A stretch of 16,132 bases of DNA, taken from positions 1 to 16,132 of the forward strand of contig CAKRON010000061.1 of the NCBI GenBank assembly GCA_934373455.1, written 5' to 3'. The notes beneath the pieces were generated by a model. That model saw only the letters and a program-made list of their open reading frames with translations. It did not search any database and had not been told where the DNA came from. A program made the translations under genes and the position numbers. The stretch comes from an uncultured Marvinbryantia sp. GTDB lineage: Bacteria; Bacillota; Clostridia; Lachnospirales; Lachnospiraceae. Positions 7,401 to 14,267 of this stretch are shown here, in pieces (position 1 is the stretch's first letter; each line of letters opens with the position of its first letter).

Positions 7401-9017
7401 TATTTCTCCATTTTCTACTTTTACAGCACCGATCTCAATGATCCGGTTATTGACCGGACTAAAACCTGTTGTCTCCAGGTCGAATACAACAAACGTTCCC
7501 TGAAGATCCTGCCCTTTCGCATTTACAACAATTTCTTTCGAGTCATCTACCAAGTAAGCTTCTACTCCATAGATTACCTTGAAGGGATCATGAATCAGTT
7601 TTAATTCCTCTTTTGTCACGTCAGGGTGTTCTTCTTTGTATTTGCTGCGATATGCCCTGTCAATGTCTTCAATAAAATGATTGGCATCTGGAAAAGACTG
7701 CAGCGCCCCATGATCTGTAATGGCAATTGCAGAATGTCCCCATTTATAAGCCTGTTTGACAATATCTTTTACCTCAGATACGCCGTCCATATCGCTCATC
7801 TTCGTATGACAATGAAGTTCGACTCGTTTCTGCGGCCAGGTATCCATACGTCCTGCACGGAAATCACTGATTTTCTTAATCCCGACTACAGATCCTATCG
7901 TCAACTGACTGTCAAAACGGTCAATCGTCGTCACACCTTTCATTTTCACAAAAGCACCTTTTTTCAGATCCTGTGTCAATTCCGGTACCTGCTCCGTTGC
8001 CAGAAAAATCTTTACCGTAATCGTATCCGTAAAATCTGTAATATCCATCATGATAATCGTCTTTTCATTTCGGATATCTCTTGTCTCCAGAGCACGCACA
8101 CATCCACGAATCACGACCTCCCCCATCTCACCTTCGATTGTGCGGATCTCGATCGCATCCTCTTCAATATCCCTTCCGTAGATCACATCCGGGTTATCCG
8201 AACGCTTCAGACCACGGCGATAATCGCCGCCTCCCTTTCTGAATGTACCGCCGCCCCCAAAGGACTTTCGCTGATCTGAATGTGCTGCCTTTGCTTCCAC
8301 AGGAGCTTTCTTTGTTTCCTCTTTTTTATCCCCGGCGGCTGCCTTCTTCTGTTCTTTTTTCTCTGGCTTTTCTGTGTTTTGAAGCATCAGTTCTTCACTG
8401 CCGGACGCTTCTTCTCCTGCGTTATTCTCTCGATTCTTTCGAAGTCTTTCCGCTATAGCTGCTACTTCTTGTTCAATAAGCAGATCACTGTTTTTCCGTG
8501 CTTTGCTCATCCTGGCAGCCTTCTGCTTTAATGTAATTTTCAGGTGAAGGCCACAGCGTTCACAGAATATTTTCTCCATAATCCGGATCAATTCTTCTGC
8601 TTTTCCTTCCAATACCACAGATTCCTCGATCGTCAGCGTCATTTCATCAGATGCAGTAAACTCATACTCTGCCTGTCGCAACAGATTGTATTCAAAAATA
8701 CTGTAATCCCGCAGTTCCATCAAAATACTGTCCCGGTAATCCGGGAAAAGATTCTCTGCCGTATACTGCCCGGACAAATGAAACTTTTCAATAATTCTCA
8801 CGTGAATCTCTGTGTCTGAAAAACACTGGTCTTTGATTGCTTTTTCCACTGCCCTGATATATTTTTTATGAATCCAGGTTTCACTGATGATATAAACGCG
8901 CAGAAGCTCTCTGGTCGAAGTAACAGCAACCTTTGTCACTGCCACTTTTTCAAAGAGCTTTTTCACTGAATCACTGATCTGCAGTTCCGGAAATACTTCC
9001 AGAAAATGTTTCTCCAT
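4416..9017 (-). CDS. polC: DNA polymerase III alpha subunit, PolC type
   Basis: PolC is the replicative polymerase with built-in proofreading in low-GC Gram-positive bacteria. Domains in order: N-terminal domain (1-165); a charged, low-complexity linker (about 170-275); OB fold (about 300-385); PHP domain (from about 398, HCHT at 402-405, TDHG at 434-437) split by the exonuclease domain (about 508-670). The exonuclease shows DLET at 513-516, HNAGFD ending at Asp598, and His651 with Asp656. The polymerase core carries a cysteine cluster (Cys1000, 1003, 1022, 1029, 1032), the catalytic PDIDLNFSGEYQ (Asp1058, Asp1060) and KLDILG (Asp1183). The C-terminus QLSLF (1526-1530) fits a sliding-clamp-binding motif. 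At 1533 residues it is about 100 longer than Bacillus subtilis PolC; the linker explains this. The ATG follows the ispG stop by 2 bases, with GGGAG 8 bases upstream. Confidence 0.98.
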   Translation of the reverse strand: MEKHFLEVFPELQISDSVKKLFEKVAVTKVAVTSTRELLRVYIISETWIHKKYIRAVEKAIKDQCFSDTEIHVRIIEKFHLSGQYTAENLFPDYRDSILMELRDYSIFEYNLLRQAEYEFTASDEMTLTIEESVVLEGKAEELIRIMEKIFCERCGLHLKITLKQKAARMSKARKNSDLLIEQEVAAIAERLRKNRENNAGEEASGSEELMLQNTEKPEKKEQKKAAAGDKKEETKKAPVEAKAAHSDQRKSFGGGGTFRKGGGDYRRGLKRSDNPDVIYGRDIEEDAIEIRTIEGEMGEVVIRGCVRALETRDIRNEKTIIMMDITDFTDTITVKIFLATEQVPELTQDLKKGAFVKMKGVTTIDRFDSQLTIGSVVGIKKISDFRAGRMDTWPQKRVELHCHTKMSDMDGVSEVKDIVKQAYKWGHSAIAITDHGALQSFPDANHFIEDIDRAYRSKYKEEHPDVTKEELKLIHDPFKVIYGVEAYLVDDSKEIVVNAKGQDLQGTFVVFDLETTGFSPVNNRIIEIGAVKVENGEITDRFSTFVNPQIPIPFRIEELTSINDNMVMDSPVIEEILPQFLEFVGDAVLVAHNAGFDVSFIEENCRRLGMEQTVTYLDTVALARILLPQLNRFKLDTVAKALHINLHHHHRAVDDAECTAEIFLKFVEMLAKQDVFDLDGINELGSTSLEKIKKLPTYHAIILAKNEIGRINLYRLVSWSHLQYYNRRPRIPKSAINQYREGLILGSACEAGELFQAILEGKPEQEVIRIANFYDYLEIQPIGNNAFMIREEDREDIKTEKDLQDLNRKIVKLGEQLHKPVMATCDVHFLNPEDEIYRRIIMAGKGFKDADQQAPLFLHTTEEMLKEFAYLGQEKAEEVVIDNPNKIADMCEHIAPVRPDKCPPVIENSDKTLREICYNKAHEIYGEDLPPIVSERLERELNSIISNGFAVMYIIAQKLVWKSNDDGYLVGSRGSVGSSFVATMAGITEVNPLSPHYYCEVCHYYDFDSEEVKAFSGRAGCDMPDKKCPVCGTALRKEGFDIPFETFLGFKGNKEPDIDLNFSGEYQGNAHRYTEVIFGTGHTFKAGTIGTLADKTAFGYVKNYYEERGQRKRVCEINRIVEGCVGVRRTTGQHPGGIVVLPHGEEIYSFTPVQHPANDTETDIITTHFDYHSIDHNLLKLDILGHDDPTMIRMLEDLTGLNARNIPLDDKAVMSLFSSTEALGITPDQLVECPLGSLGIPEFGTDFAMQMLIDTQPKEFSDLVRIAGLAHGTDVWLGNAQVLIQEGKATISTAICTRDDIMIYLIQKGLDSEQSFTIMESVRKGKGLKPEWEEEMRKHDVPDWYIWSCKKIKYMFPKAHAAAYVMMAWRIAYCKVYYPLAYYAAYFSIRADDFNYELMCQGEDRLKMHMRDYKKRSDTLSKKEQDTYKDMRSVQEFYARGFEFLPIELEKANASRFQIIDGKLMPSLSTIDGMGDKAAEAVVEAVKDGPFLSKDDFWQRTKVSKSVIDVMDDLGILGDLPESNQLSLFDFS

Positions 9018-9019
9018 AT

Positions 9020-10075
9020 TTATTTCTCCCAGTTTAACAGTTCTTCTCTGAGCACTTCAAGAAGCTGATCTTCCGGAATTTTTCGTATAATTTCTCCTTT
9101 TTTAATTAAAAGACCTTCGCCTTTTCCTCCGGCAATTCCGATATCTGCTTCTTTTGCCTCTCCAGGACCGTTTACCACGCATCCCATCACTGCTACTTTG
9201 ATATCCAGCGGAATATCCTGCACCATATTTTCAACAGCATTGGCCAGCCCTATCAAATCAATACTGGTTCTTCCACAGGTAGGACATGATACCACTTCTA
9301 TTCCACCCTTACGCAGTCCTAATGTTCTCAAAATCAGTTTCGCTGACTTAATTTCTTCTACCGGGTCTCCTGTAAGTGATACACGGATCGTATCTCCAAT
9401 GCCCTGATTTAAAATAAGTCCCAGCCCGATTGCGGACTTGATATTACCGGATAACAAAGTTCCGGCTTCTGTGATGCCCACATGAAGCGGATAATCCAGT
9501 TCTTTTGCAATCAATTCATGGGCTTTGACACACATCATTACATCGGATGATTTTATACTTACCACCAAATTATTGTATCCAAGGTCTTCGATACTGTGCA
9601 CCTTATCCAGCGCACTTTCTACGATGCCTTCTGCCGTTACGCCATGATATTTTTTCACCAGTTCTTTTTCCAGTGATCCGCTGTTTACACCCACACGAAT
9701 CGGAATATTCCGTTCTTTTGCAGCATCTACCACGGCTTTTACTCGCTTTACATCCCCGATATTTCCAGGATTAATTCGAATCTTATCTGCACCGTTTTCA
9801 ATCGCAGCCAGTGCCATACGGTAATCGAAATGAATATCTGCAACTACCGGTATACGGATTTCTTTTTTGATTTCCTTCAAAGCTTTTGCTGCTTCTATTG
9901 TCGGTACGGTACAACGGATTATTTCGCATCCGGCTGCTTCCAGACGCTTTATCTGTTCGACTGTCGCTTTTACATCCTCAGTTTTTGTATTTGTCATGGA
10001 CTGTATCAGAATTGGATTTCCTCCTCCAATGACTTTTTCTCCGATCCGAACCGTTCTTGTATGATCTCGATACAT
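9020..10075 (-). CDS. ispG: 4-hydroxy-3-methylbut-2-enyl diphosphate synthase (flavodoxin)
   Basis: IspG performs the second-to-last step of the MEP isoprenoid pathway, reducing methylerythritol cyclodiphosphate to HMBPP with a [4Fe-4S] cluster. The 351-residue length fits the compact bacterial form. A TIM barrel comes first (QSMTNTKTEDV at about 25-35, VADIHFDYR at 78-86, INPGNIG at 101-107). The cluster domain follows, with ligands Cys264 and Cys267 (SCPTCGRT), Cys299 (MGCVVNGPGEA) and Glu306. The ATG at 10073-10075 has a GGGAGG site 7 bases upstream. The ispG-polC pair, joined by a 2-base gap, is a conserved Firmicute arrangement. Here folA lies upstream, where rseP and dxr are often found. 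Confidence 0.97.
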   Translation of the reverse strand: MYRDHTRTVRIGEKVIGGGNPILIQSMTNTKTEDVKATVEQIKRLEAAGCEIIRCTVPTIEAAKALKEIKKEIRIPVVADIHFDYRMALAAIENGADKIRINPGNIGDVKRVKAVVDAAKERNIPIRVGVNSGSLEKELVKKYHGVTAEGIVESALDKVHSIEDLGYNNLVVSIKSSDVMMCVKAHELIAKELDYPLHVGITEAGTLLSGNIKSAIGLGLILNQGIGDTIRVSLTGDPVEEIKSAKLILRTLGLRKGGIEVVSCPTCGRTSIDLIGLANAVENMVQDIPLDIKVAVMGCVVNGPGEAKEADIGIAGGKGEGLLIKKGEIIRKIPEDQLLEVLREELLNWEK

Positions 10076-10101
10076 GTTTCTTCCTCCCTTACCGCTCTGA
10101 T

Positions 10102-10593
10102 TTATTTCTTTCTCTTATACATCAGAAACTGGTATTCCAGATCAAAGTACGTCTGCTCCTCACTGTCTGCTGCGATATACCAGTCATCCATTTCATCCAG
10201 ATTTGGGAAATACGCATCTGCCTCATAGGCATGGTCAATCTTTGTTATATGTGCTGTGTCACAATATGGAAGCATCTGACGGTACACACTGTCTCCGCCA
10301 ATTACATAAATCTGCTCACTGTTATAGTTTTTCAGTTCTTCCAGCAGTTCTTCTATAGAGTGTACTATAATTGCTCCTTTCACCTGATAGTTCTGATTTC
10401 CGGTGAGAACAATATTGGTACGATTCTTTAACGGCAATCCATTCGGAAAACTCTCCAGCGTCTTTCTTCCCATTACCACCACGTTACCGGTAGTTGTCTC
10501 CCGGAAAAACTTCATATCAGAAGGAATACTGACAAGTAATTTGTTATTGCATCCGATTGCCCAGTTTTTATCTACAGCTACAATGATATTCAT
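10102..10593 (-). CDS. folA: Dihydrofolate reductase
   Basis: This enzyme reduces dihydrofolate to tetrahydrofolate with NADPH, regenerating the cofactor oxidised by ThyA. The 163-residue length is standard. Visible family marks are IIVAVDKNWAIG at the N-terminus, the active-site acid Asp26 in SIPSDMKFFRETT, VVVMGRKTLESF at about 38-49, the arginine of NRTNIVLT (substrate carboxylate binding) and YVIGGDSVYRQ around 95-105 for the nucleotide. A GGAGG site lies 10 bases before the ATG at 10591-10593. It follows thyA with a 19-base gap, the usual thyA-folA pairing, and precedes ispG by 26 bases. Confidence 0.96.
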   Translation of the reverse strand: MNIIVAVDKNWAIGCNNKLLVSIPSDMKFFRETTTGNVVVMGRKTLESFPNGLPLKNRTNIVLTGNQNYQVKGAIIVHSIEELLEELKNYNSEQIYVIGGDSVYRQMLPYCDTAHITKIDHAYEADAYFPNLDEMDDWYIAADSEEQTYFDLEYQFLMYKRKK

Positions 10594-10612
10594 AAACTTC
10601 CATCCTCCGTTT

Positions 10613-11470
10613 TTATACTGCTACCGGAATATTCTTAATCTGTGGTCCGGTTACATAATCTTCTATCATCAGATCTTCTACTTTAAACTGATAAAAATCC
10701 TTCACCTCAGGATTCAGACTTACTTTTGGTGCCGGATATTCTTCTCTGGTCATAAGTTCCTGAATCATCGGTACATGCCTGTCATAAATATGTGCATCTG
10801 CTATGATATGCAGCAATTCTCCAGGTACCATATCATTTACCTGTGCCACCATCATCAGCAATATTGCATACTGGCAGACATTCCATCCATTTGCCGCCAA
10901 CATATCCTGACTTCGCTGATTCAACACTGCGTTTAACACCAGCCGTTGATCTGTATCTTCCGGCCGTGGCGCCGTTACATTATATGTCATACTGTAACAG
11001 CATGGATCCAGTCCGCCGGAGTGCAGATATTCAAACTGATACATATTGGTCATAATCCGTCGGCTAAATGGATTTTCTTTCAACTGGCGAAGTACATAAT
11101 CCATCTGATCCGTCTCTTCCCCTTTATAAATAAACTTTCTTCGAATTACATCACCATAACAGGTTCCGATACTTCCCGTTTCATCAGCCCAGCTGTCCCA
11201 GATATGACTGTTCAGATCATGGATATTATTAGATTTCTTCTGATAAATCCATAAAATCTCATCCATCGCACTTTTCATGCCGATTTTTCTTAATGTAATA
11301 GCAGGAAATTCCTTTCGCAGGTCATATCGATTTACCACTCCAAACTTCTTTATTGTATAAGCCGGTGTACCGTCTTCCCAATGAGGACGTACCAGTTCTC
11401 CTCTGGTATCTGTTCCATTTTCCAGAATCTCCCTGCAGGTATCCTTAAATAATTTATCCGCGTAGCTCAT
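10613..11470 (-). CDS. thyA: Thymidylate synthase (Bacillus/phage phi3T-like ThyA)
   Basis: ThyA methylates dUMP to dTMP using methylene-tetrahydrofolate. I start it at the ATG 11468-11470, because GGAGG lies 6 bases upstream and the product begins MSYADKLFKD as in relatives; an ATG at 11494 would overlap the previous gene's stop. The 285-residue protein has the catalytic Cys157 in GGLDPCCYS, QRSQD (185-189) for phosphate and folate contacts, Asn197 in GWNVCQYA and DAHIYDRH (225-232). It resembles Bacillus subtilis ThyA (shared IWD.W, VAQV, NPEVKDFY, VAV C-terminus) more than the E. coli enzyme. The residue after the catalytic cysteine is Cys, not the His of the E. coli form. It lies 13 bases after the DHHW gene. 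Confidence 0.95.
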   Translation of the reverse strand: MSYADKLFKDTCREILENGTDTRGELVRPHWEDGTPAYTIKKFGVVNRYDLRKEFPAITLRKIGMKSAMDEILWIYQKKSNNIHDLNSHIWDSWADETGSIGTCYGDVIRRKFIYKGEETDQMDYVLRQLKENPFSRRIMTNMYQFEYLHSGGLDPCCYSMTYNVTAPRPEDTDQRLVLNAVLNQRSQDMLAANGWNVCQYAILLMMVAQVNDMVPGELLHIIADAHIYDRHVPMIQELMTREEYPAPKVSLNPEVKDFYQFKVEDLMIEDYVTGPQIKNIPVAV

Positions 11471-11483
11471 TCTCTTCCTCCAT

Positions 11484-12632
11484 TTAAGTTTCACTTGCCA
11501 GTGCCAGCTTTGCTACGCTGGCATCTTCTGCAAATCCTGATGCATTATACAATACACAAATATCTGTATACTGCTTTTCTTTTATGTAATCTCCGAGATT
11601 TTCATTAAAATAGCGTAAATCTACAATATCAATCTGTGAAAAATCCTGCATGGCAAAGCTGAGAAAACAATTTGCATAGGAATCCTTGATAATCAGAAGC
11701 TTACGATCTGATTTCGCTTCTGTTTTCGCTTCGATCAGAGGCTGGTTTCCACCAAAAAAGACTGCATATTTATCCCTTCCGTCCAGATAAGACATATCAT
11801 ACAGGCTGCTTTTTTCCTCAGAATGATTATACGTCAATGTATACGGAACCTCTGTCAACGGCAGATATCTTTCTATACTGTCTCCCGGAACACTGATATT
11901 TACTTTTGCGTCAATCGTACCATGAAAATCACTGGTAAGTGTCTCTTCCTGATATCCGGATAAAGGAACAATCGGAAGATCAATACTTTTCGCCCATTCC
12001 TCATATACATATCTGGCAGCCAGCGTTTTCCAGTGATGATCCGTCTTATAATAGAGTGGTTCTTCTTTATGAGCTTCCAGCACCGGCTGTGGATCGAAGA
12101 ATAATTCTTCCGGTATCTGCTCTCTGATTCGGTTCAAATACGCTTCTTCTTCATTTGCCACTGCATACGCAGGAAGCTTTTCTTTTAAGATCTCAACTGC
12201 GTTGGGCACAATCATCGCTTTCACATGTCCTTTGCCCACATTCTTTTCCTGGGTTTCCAGAAACTTCTTCAGATACGTGATATTATTCTCTGCCGTATCC
12301 GTATCAAAAGATCCGGAATGTTTCTCTATTAAATATCCGTCTTTTGCAAAATAGACGTCATTTATCTCAGTCTTTCCTTCTGCCAGTTCTGCCTGAGTCT
12401 TCACACCAATCCATCCATCTCTCCAAAAAAACTGATCCGACAGATAAGACTCATAATTCTTCTCGAATGTACCATTGATGATGTCACTGATCTTTACATC
12501 CGGCATTTGCGCCAATACACGGTTCTCTTTTTCAGAAAAAGAGGTATCCGGTTTTAACAGACTGGCACCGGTGCACCCAAACACCATTACCAGAAATACT
12601 CCTGTGAGCACTCTGTTCTGTATCTTTGTCAT
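11484..12632 (-). CDS. DHHW family protein, membrane-anchored extracytoplasmic
   Basis: I start this 382-residue protein at the ATG 12630-12632, which has AGAGGAG 7 bases upstream; a longer reading from 12683 would overlap the MBOAT gene. One hydrophobic segment (about 7-26) serves as signal anchor, placing the rest outside the membrane. Family marks are SFSEKENRVLAQMP (31-44), YLSDQFFWRD (63-72), the name-giving DHHW (198-201) in YYKTDHHWKT, and LLIIKDSYANCF (312-323). DHHW proteins often accompany MBOAT acyltransferases. The pairing of an Asp-His motif with a downstream KDS resembles AlgJ/AlgX, the SGNH-like partners of the alginate acetyltransferase AlgI; this link is inference. It sits 13 bases after the MBOAT gene, so the two are surely co-expressed. 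The polymer acted on is unknown. Confidence 0.88.
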   Translation of the reverse strand: MTKIQNRVLTGVFLVMVFGCTGASLLKPDTSFSEKENRVLAQMPDVKISDIINGTFEKNYESYLSDQFFWRDGWIGVKTQAELAEGKTEINDVYFAKDGYLIEKHSGSFDTDTAENNITYLKKFLETQEKNVGKGHVKAMIVPNAVEILKEKLPAYAVANEEEAYLNRIREQIPEELFFDPQPVLEAHKEEPLYYKTDHHWKTLAARYVYEEWAKSIDLPIVPLSGYQEETLTSDFHGTIDAKVNISVPGDSIERYLPLTEVPYTLTYNHSEEKSSLYDMSYLDGRDKYAVFFGGNQPLIEAKTEAKSDRKLLIIKDSYANCFLSFAMQDFSQIDIVDLRYFNENLGDYIKEKQYTDICVLYNASGFAEDASVAKLALASET

Positions 12633-12645
12633 GTATTTTCTCCTC

Positions 12646-14067
12646 TTAAAAACGGAAGTACAAAAATGGATTATACGTTGCATCTACAAGATATGCTACG
12701 CCCAGGAAAAAGATCCCTGCATAACAGATCATTCTTGCTATCATAATCACCCAATTATCCTCTCCCAGTTTTCGTATTATCGCTGATGCAAGCTTCTTTG
12801 GTCCTTCTGTGGATGCCAAAGCTAATACCACAAGCAGTACAGCATAATTATAAAGCAGATAAATGGTAGTACTGTCAAACAGTCCATGTCCTGAACCACC
12901 AAACATCGCACCAATATACTGTACTCCAACGCTGATTTTGTCAAATGCAAATATCACCCAGCCAATTAAAACAAAAAACAGGGCATATATATGTCTGACA
13001 AATCCAGGTAATTTTTTTAATACATCTTTTAAAACAAACTTTTCAATTATTAATAGAGCTCCATAATAAACTCCCCATAACACAAAATTCCAGCTGGCTC
13101 CATGCCAGATACCGGTCAGCATCCAGACTACTGCAATATTGCGGATCTGCTTCTTCATTCCATCACGGTTTCCGCCAAGGGGAATATAGACATATTCCCG
13201 AAACCAGGAACTAAGTGATATGTGCCATCTGCGCCAGAATTCTGTAATACTGGTGGATACGTATGGATAATTAAAATTCTCCAGAAAATGAAAACCAAAC
13301 ATCTTTCCAAGTCCAATTGCCATATCTGAATACCCGGAAAAATCAAAATATATCTGGAATGCATAAGCTGCCGCACCCAGCCAGGCAGTCGCTGCCGGAA
13401 GACTTCCGGCCCCCATACCGGATATGGTATCCCACAAGATACCAATATTATTCGCCAGGAGTACTTTTTTTCCAAATCCGATCATGAACCGGTGAATTCC
13501 TTCAGAAAAATCAGAAAAATTCTCTCGTCTGGTCTCCATCTGCTGCGCAATCGTCTTGTATTGTACAATCGGTCCTGCAATCAACTGTGGAAACATGGAT
13601 ACGTATGTGCCATATTTGATCCAGCTGGTCTGCACTTCCGTTGCCCCTAAATAAACATCAATCGTATAAGACATCGTCTGGAACGTAAAAAAAGAAATAC
13701 CGATCGGAAGCGGTATTCCGGTAAGTGGAATGGTTGTTCCGAAAATAGCGTTGACCGTTCCAATCAGGAAATCCAGATATTTAAAAAAACATAATACTGA
13801 GATATTATAAATCAGAGACAAACTCAGCCACTCTCTTGCCGATGCAATCCGTCCCCTGCTCTTACACCAGGCCACTCTCTTTCCTATGAAAAAGTCCACC
13901 GTAATAGAACAAAGCATTAATAACACATATTTCGGTTCGCCCCATGCATAAAAAAACAGACTGAATATTAATAAAATCACATTTCGGAATCTTCTCGGGG
14001 CAATATAATATAGAAGCAATACTGCCGGAAGGAATCGAAACAGAAATAATAAACTGCTAAATACCAT
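12646..14067 (-). CDS. MBOAT family membrane O-acyltransferase (AlgI-like)
   Basis: This is a polytopic membrane enzyme predicted to move acyl, probably acetyl, groups across the membrane for attachment to a surface polymer. The 473-residue length and about ten or more hydrophobic segments fit AlgI, DltB and PatA relatives. Family signatures are LPIGISFFTFQTMSY (119-133), FPQLIAGPIVQY (159-170), YFDFSGYSDMAIGLG (240-254), EFWRRWHISLSSWFREYVY (276-294) and LTGIWHGASWNFVLWG, with catalytic-type His322. It ends in NPFLYFRF, as AlgI-type proteins commonly do. The ATG at 14065-14067 has AGGAG 5 bases upstream. It heads the minus-strand run that continues into the DHHW gene and thyA. The absence of other dlt genes argues against DltB; the substrate cannot be read from the sequence. 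Confidence 0.93.
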   Translation of the reverse strand: MVFSSLLFLFRFLPAVLLLYYIAPRRFRNVILLIFSLFFYAWGEPKYVLLMLCSITVDFFIGKRVAWCKSRGRIASAREWLSLSLIYNISVLCFFKYLDFLIGTVNAIFGTTIPLTGIPLPIGISFFTFQTMSYTIDVYLGATEVQTSWIKYGTYVSMFPQLIAGPIVQYKTIAQQMETRRENFSDFSEGIHRFMIGFGKKVLLANNIGILWDTISGMGAGSLPAATAWLGAAAYAFQIYFDFSGYSDMAIGLGKMFGFHFLENFNYPYVSTSITEFWRRWHISLSSWFREYVYIPLGGNRDGMKKQIRNIAVVWMLTGIWHGASWNFVLWGVYYGALLIIEKFVLKDVLKKLPGFVRHIYALFFVLIGWVIFAFDKISVGVQYIGAMFGGSGHGLFDSTTIYLLYNYAVLLVVLALASTEGPKKLASAIIRKLGEDNWVIMIARMICYAGIFFLGVAYLVDATYNPFLYFRF

Positions 14068-14130
14068 AATTTCTCCTGTTCAGCTTAAATAAATGCGTGT
14101 TTAATTTTTTCTAAATTTCTTCAAAATCTA

Positions 14131-14158
14131 TTTACAATAATTTAAATTATTATATAAT
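14131..14158 (+). promoter_or_regulatory. Predicted sigma-A promoter for SGNH-DUF4358 genes
   Basis: TTTACA (14131-14136) and a perfect TATAAT (14153-14158) are separated by 16 bases. Transcription would start near 14165, leaving a leader of about 100 bases in front of the ATG at 14268. The -10 element overlaps the predicted -10 of the opposite-strand promoter. The very AT-rich context lowers certainty. Confidence 0.6.
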
Positions 14159-14177
14159 AGAGTATGGTAAAAAACAA
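14149..14177 (-). promoter_or_regulatory. Predicted divergent promoter for the MBOAT operon
   Basis: On the minus strand, TTGTTT (14172-14177) and TATAAT (14149-14154) are separated by 17 bases. It points towards the MBOAT gene and would give a leader of about 75 bases. Its -10 shares bases 14153-14154 with the -10 of the rightward promoter, so polymerase could hardly occupy both at once. Confidence 0.5.
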
Positions 14178-14188
14178 CGTTTTTATCA
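14165..14188. repeat. Inverted repeat at the shared control region
   Basis: TGGTAAAAA (14165-14173) faces TTTTTATCA (14180-14188) across a 6-base centre, with one G-T pair. It covers the -35 of the leftward promoter and the expected start point of the rightward transcript. It could be a repressor site for both directions or a stem at the 5' end of the rightward RNA. It is AT-rich, and no regulator gene is nearby to support either reading. Confidence 0.45.
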
Positions 14189-14213
14189 TTTCTTATTTAT
14201 AAAGGGGAAAGTA

Positions 14214-14243
14214 TTGTTTCTGCTTCTAAGCAGACAATCATAA
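14214..14243 (+). other. Possible 9-codon leader ORF with internal hairpin
   Basis: In the leader of the SGNH gene, AAAGGGG (14201-14207) precedes a TTG by 6 bases. The frame reads nine codons (MFLLLSRQS) to TAA at 14241-14243. A stem CTGCTT/AAGCAG (14220-14233) lies inside it. The real SGNH start has its own GAGGGG site further on. This may be a translated leader or a chance match; nothing else supports it. Confidence 0.25.
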
Positions 14244-14267
14244 ATTATTTTATCACGAGGGGATTAT

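Noticed and set aside
7626..8279. Long plus-strand open frame of 217 codons opposite polC
   Set aside because: It is rich in Cys, His, Phe and Arg, has no family pattern or ribosome binding site, and lies fully antisense to well-conserved PolC domains.
11544..11549. Perfect TATAAT on the minus strand inside the DHHW gene, pointing to thyA
   Set aside because: No acceptable -35 lies 16-18 bases upstream and there is no extended -10; the bases code for conserved-looking residues, so it is likely chance.
12560..12580. Lipobox-like VFGC in the DHHW protein
   Set aside because: Phe at the -2 position is unusual for lipoprotein processing, and the family normally has a signal anchor.
14165..14267. 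Riboswitch in the SGNH leader
   Set aside because: The leader has only two simple stems and none of the conserved cores of known riboswitch classes that I can recognise.
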